Below are positions 13,735 through 14,557 of a DNA stretch of 14,557 bases, one piece after another. The notes under the pieces were generated by a model that worked only from the letters and a program-made list of their open reading frames with translations, did not search any database and had not been told where the DNA came from. A program made the translations under genes and the position numbers. Location of the stretch: assembly GCA_944384285.1 (NCBI GenBank), contig CALWSX010000080.1:1-14557 (forward strand), written 5' to 3'. The first letter of the stretch is position 1. The number at the start of each line of letters is the position of its first letter. The stretch is from an uncultured Lachnospiraceae bacterium (lineage in GTDB: Bacteria; Bacillota; Clostridia; Lachnospirales; Anaerotignaceae).

Positions 13735-13914
13735 TTATTTATTTTTGGAGTTATTTTTTAAATTTTTACTATGACATAAGGCTGCATTAGGACACCCTTT
13801 ACACCCTCCGCCACATGAAGGAACATTATTTTTCTTGTCATTTATAAGTTTTATTATAACTAAAGCAAGGATTAAAAAAACAATAACTGCGATAACGATT
13901 GTTGGAATATTCAT
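13735..13914 (-). CDS. FeoB-associated Cys-rich membrane protein
   Basis: A 59-aa protein from ATG 13912-13914 to TAA 13735-13737. Residues 4-25 are one membrane helix (PTIVIAVIVFLILALVIIKL). The cytoplasmic tail holds SCGGGCKGCPNAALCHSK (33-50) with four Cys and one His, the pattern of the FeoB-associated family (Pfam FeoB_associated), which is normally encoded next to the ferrous iron transporter FeoB and may handle iron or a cluster at the membrane. No feoA or feoB is in this window. AAAGGAAA precedes the ATG. A perfect 18-bp palindrome and a second copy lie 33-72 bases upstream, pointing to metal-dependent control. Confidence 0.88.
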   Translation of the reverse strand: MNIPTIVIAVIVFLILALVIIKLINDKKNNVPSCGGGCKGCPNAALCHSKNLKNNSKNK

Positions 13915-13946
13915 AACATTTCCTTTCTTTATATAATTATTAATTT

Positions 13947-13964
13947 AGTTAGTTATAACTAACT
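13947..13964. promoter_or_regulatory. 18-bp palindrome upstream of the FeoB-associated gene
   Basis: AGTTAGTTATAACTAACT is a perfect palindrome 33 bases before the minus-strand ATG. Its half AGTTAGTTA also occurs in the box at 9108-9116 before the ZIP gene. DtxR-family (iron or manganese) binding is the likely reading. Confidence 0.65.
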
Positions 13965-13968
13965 TTAT

Positions 13969-13986
13969 AGTTAGTTTAACATAACT
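13969..13986. promoter_or_regulatory. Second, imperfect copy of the palindrome
   Basis: AGTTAGTTTAACATAACT repeats the 18-bp palindrome with one base lost in the centre and one gained in the right arm. Its start is 22 bp from that of the first copy, about two helical turns, suiting cooperative binding of two dimers. Confidence 0.5.
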
Positions 13987-14087
13987 CAATTTTTTTTTCA
14001 ATATACTAAATTCAATTTTTAAAAATTTTATTATTCCTTAAAAGATATAATTACTAAAAGTCATTATATATTTTTGTGAAAAATTCA

Positions 14088-14116
14088 TTTACAAATATTA
14101 ATTTTTGAAATATTAT
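14088..14116 (+). promoter_or_regulatory. Promoter of the threonine synthase gene
   Basis: TTTACA (14088-14093), a 17-bp spacer and TATTAT (14111-14116), each 5 of 6 to consensus, with the start expected near 14123. The ~57-base leader shows no riboswitch or T-box that I can recognise. Confidence 0.62.
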
Positions 14117-14179
14117 ATATAATATGAATTAAGTAAAGTTGTATATTAAAGTCAAAGTTATAGTATGAGAGGAAAAATT

Positions 14180-14557
14180 ATGAAAAACTTAACATACATA
14201 GGAACAAGAAACAAAAATATCAAAAGTACTGCATCAGCTGCTATTTTAAAAGGATTATGTGATGATGGAGGACTTTTTATTCCTGAAGAATTCCCTAAGC
14301 TTGATAAATCATTAAATGAACTTTCTAAACTTAATTATAAAGATCTTGCATATGAAGTAATGAAACTCTTTTTTACTGATTTTACAGAAGAAGAGCTTAG
14401 ATACTGTATAAATAATGCTTACGATGAAAAATTTGATACAGAATTAATTGCACCTGTAATTAAAAAAGATGATGTATACATTTTAGAGCTTTTCCATGGT
14501 AAAACCTTGGCATTTAAAGATATGGCTCTTTCCATACTCCCATACCTTATGAAAGTA
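14180..14557 (+). CDS. thrC: Threonine synthase, N-terminal part (cut by window edge)
   Basis: The first 126 codons of threonine synthase, the PLP enzyme that turns O-phosphohomoserine into threonine. The N-terminus (MKNLTYIGTRNK ... GLCDDGGLFIPEEFPKL) is typical. LAFKDMAL (110-117) carries Lys113, the residue that forms the Schiff base with PLP. Just before it the family's usual HGPT appears as HGKT (106-109), a change at the Pro position. ATG 14180-14182 follows GAGAGG by 7 bases. The frame is open to the right edge, leaving roughly three quarters of the protein outside. It has its own promoter and begins a plus-strand unit separate from the phage island. Confidence 0.95.
   Translation, partial: MKNLTYIGTRNKNIKSTASAAILKGLCDDGGLFIPEEFPKLDKSLNELSKLNYKDLAYEVMKLFFTDFTEEELRYCINNAYDEKFDTELIAPVIKKDDVYILELFHGKTLAFKDMALSILPYLMKV

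Overview
The window looks like chromosome from a low-GC Firmicute, most likely a member of the Clostridia. The base composition is strongly A+T rich, ribosome binding sites are G-rich (AGGAGG, GGGGGAG), and a yerC-pcrA-ligA neighbourhood resembles the one in Bacillus and Clostridia. No species can be named from the sequence alone.

Layout. (1) 1-3694, minus strand: an operon of a large signal-peptide-bearing membrane protein, an ABC ATPase and an ABC-2-type permease cut by the left edge. Both junctions are 8-base overlaps, so translation is probably coupled. (2) 3951-8627, minus: DNA maintenance genes yerC, pcrA and ligA, with a terminator after yerC and another after ligA. ligA most likely starts at TTG. 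(3) 8755-8976, minus: a small zinc-ribbon protein. (4) 9148-10002, plus: a ZIP-family metal transporter behind a good promoter, with a DtxR/IdeR-like 19-bp box at the expected transcription start. (5) 10052-13509: a compact phage-derived island described below. (6) 13735-13914, minus: a FeoB-associated Cys-rich membrane protein, too short for a default ORF cutoff, with a perfect 18-bp palindrome and a second imperfect copy upstream. (7) 14180-14557, plus: the start of threonine synthase, cut by the right edge.

The phage-like island is the most interesting part. It has a well-resolved genetic switch. A CI-like repressor (plus strand, followed by an ImmA/IrrE-type protease gene) and a Cro-like protein (minus strand) diverge from a 165-bp region holding two near-consensus promoters and three copies of a 15-bp dyad operator. 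One operator fills the spacer of the cro promoter, one lies just past its start site, and one lies just upstream of the cI promoter. On the cro side follow a 49-aa ORF, a Cys-rich 61-codon ORF with no ATG, GTG or TTG start, an ArpU/RinA-like late regulator, an unknown 93-aa protein, an XhlA-like protein and a phi-LC3-type holin. Integrase, replication, packaging, head, tail and endolysin genes are all absent from this span. It is therefore either a decayed prophage that kept its switch and lysis trigger, or a domesticated repressor/protease-controlled holin cassette.

The genes on either side of the island are both metal-related (ZIP transporter, FeoB-associated protein) and share operator-like half-sites (AGTTAGTTA). 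This suggests a common DtxR-family regulator and an island inserted in or near a metal-homeostasis neighbourhood. No tRNA, rRNA, CRISPR array or insertion sequence was seen.
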